From NCBI GenBank assembly GCA_015655565.1, contig JAATEU010000012.1:1-5914 (forward strand): a stretch of 5,914 nucleotides of DNA, in the 5' to 3' direction. How positions within the stretch are numbered: position 1 is the first letter of the stretch; each line of letters starts with the position of its first letter. Positions 5,050 to 5,914 of this stretch are shown here, in pieces. The position numbers and the translations under genes are program-made. The stretch comes from Clostridiales bacterium. GTDB lineage: Bacteria; Bacillota; Clostridia; Lachnospirales; Lachnospiraceae. The notes under the pieces are model-generated. The model saw only the letters and a list, made by a program, of their open reading frames with translations, did not search any database and had not been told where the DNA came from.

Positions 5050-5914
5050 ATGATAACCGGATTAAAAGTGAAGGAACTGGAAGATTCCTATGTAAAAATA
5101 TCCTGGGATGCAGGCGGGGAAGGGGATAGATATAGAGTTTATTGGGCAGATAAGGACACCCCTTCCATGAAGTATAAATGTGTAGGGGAAGTGGACAGGG
5201 CAGAATTCTGCTTGCATAAGGCGACCCATGTACCGCATTATTTTAAAGTAGTACCGGTGATTGCCGGAGCGGAAGGTCGAAGCAGTGATATTTTAAAGAC
5301 ACCGGTGAAAAAAAAGTTCAGGGAGCAGTTAGAAAAGCTTTCCAGAGGCCTTGTTGCCGTTTGTGCTCCCGGCGGTATATTTTTAAGCTGGCGGATGTTT
5401 CTTACGGAAGCGGACGGATATAGCGGCACCGGCTTAACCGGTATGGATTATGCAGTATATAAGAATGATATAAAATTAGCAGTTGTAACGGACAGTACCA
5501 ATTACCTGGATAAAACAGGAACCGTTAAGGATATCTATTCCATAGCGGCATGTAAGGACGGCTGTGAGACGGAAAAATCACGGGGTGTGGGAGTATGGAA
5601 TTCCGGAGGAAACTATATAGATATTCCCCTCCGGATTCCGGAAGGTGGAATTACTCCTTCCGGAGAAAGATATACATATAATGCAAATGATATGAGCGTG
5701 GGAGATGTTGACGGGGACGGAGAATATGAATATTTTGTAAAATGGGATCCAAGCAATTCCCATGATGTATCCATCAAAGGCTATACGGGTAAATGCTATA
5801 TTGACTGCTATAAGCTTGACGGAAGGCTTTTGTGGCGGCTGGATATGGGGGTGAATATCCGGGCAGGGGCCCATTATACCCAGTTTATGGTATATGATTT
5901 TAATAATGACGGAA
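5050..5914 (+). CDS. Rhamnogalacturonan lyase, polysaccharide lyase family 11 (5' part, runs off the window)
   Basis: 288 residues are visible, roughly the first half of a PL11 enzyme, which cleaves the rhamnose-galacturonate backbone of pectin rhamnogalacturonan I by beta-elimination. Residues 1-80 look like a fibronectin III-like beta-sandwich (VKISWDAGGEGDRYRVYWA, 15-33; HYFKVVPVIAGAEG, 63-76). The catalytic domain begins near 98 with RGLVAVCAPGGIFLSWRMF (99-117) and continues with DYAVYKND (133-140) and TNYLDKTGT (150-158). PL11 hallmarks follow: TPSGERYTYNANDMSVGDVDGDGEYEY (202-228), VKWDPSNSHD (230-239), GYTGKCYIDCYKLDG (244-258) and NIRAGAHYTQFMVYDFNNDG (269-288). The DVDGDGEYE and DFNNDG loops are calcium-binding type motifs of this propeller. 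The start has TGGAGGG six bases upstream and lies one base after a 41-codon gene. No signal peptide is present, unlike typical secreted family members, so the enzyme may be cytosolic and act on imported oligosaccharides, or leave the cell by another route. Confidence 0.93.
   Translation, partial: MITGLKVKELEDSYVKISWDAGGEGDRYRVYWADKDTPSMKYKCVGEVDRAEFCLHKATHVPHYFKVVPVIAGAEGRSSDILKTPVKKKFREQLEKLSRGLVAVCAPGGIFLSWRMFLTEADGYSGTGLTGMDYAVYKNDIKLAVVTDSTNYLDKTGTVKDIYSIAACKDGCETEKSRGVGVWNSGGNYIDIPLRIPEGGITPSGERYTYNANDMSVGDVDGDGEYEYFVKWDPSNSHDVSIKGYTGKCYIDCYKLDGRLLWRLDMGVNIRAGAHYTQFMVYDFNNDG

Noticed and set aside
1..5914. CRISPR array, tRNA or rRNA genes, defence or toxin-antitoxin modules
   Set aside because: No regularly spaced repeats, cloverleaf sequences or recognisable defence-system proteins were seen on either strand.

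Overview
The window looks like a chromosomal segment of a Gram-positive anaerobe of the class Clostridia, most likely a Lachnospiraceae member. The evidence is the AT-rich intergenic DNA, the strong AGGAGG ribosome binding sites, a TTG start, and a PurA that carries the sequence variants I associate with Lachnospiraceae PurA (EGQLG, STKSGIAPFYSDK, RRRGGDGGEYG). A pectin-specific PL11 lyase at the right edge suggests a plant-fibre degrader. The family-level placement is an inference from recalled sequences; no search was run.

Left part (1-1400): the 3' end of a trimeric dUTPase gene (dut), then about 470 bases that look like a scar. This scar holds a well-formed ribosome binding site and GTG start that run straight into what appears to be the eroded end of an IS3-family element. 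Next is a DUF523 gene (666-1046) that stops at a TAG; the family's usual C-terminal residues continue in the same frame after it, so a single nonsense change probably cut the protein by 14 residues. Between it and the next gene, on the minus strand, are about 300 bases of unresolved, possibly decayed coding sequence.

Middle part (1391-3032): a minus-strand ketopantoate-reductase-like gene with a TTG start and its own good promoter. Divergent from it are a short orphan coding tail and a strong, probably bidirectional, terminator with no intact gene to serve. A sigma-A type promoter and a leader of about 125 bases then lead into purA.

Right part (3033-5914): purA (IMP to adenylosuccinate, the first committed step to AMP) stands alone. 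Immediately after its stop codon is a 95-base, nearly perfect inverted repeat that looks like a miniature transposable element, followed by the likely purA terminator. After about 400 bases of AT-rich DNA with possible promoters come a 41-codon small gene and, one base after its stop, the start of a PL11 rhamnogalacturonan lyase that runs off the window. Those two genes should be co-translated.

The intact genes are ordinary nucleotide housekeeping (dut, purA), one reductase of uncertain substrate and one pectin-degrading enzyme. I found no convincing new multi-gene system. The most notable features are gene decay (nonsense codon, IS scar, orphan tail and terminator), the inverted-repeat element abutting purA, and the unknown small gene coupled to the PL11 lyase.
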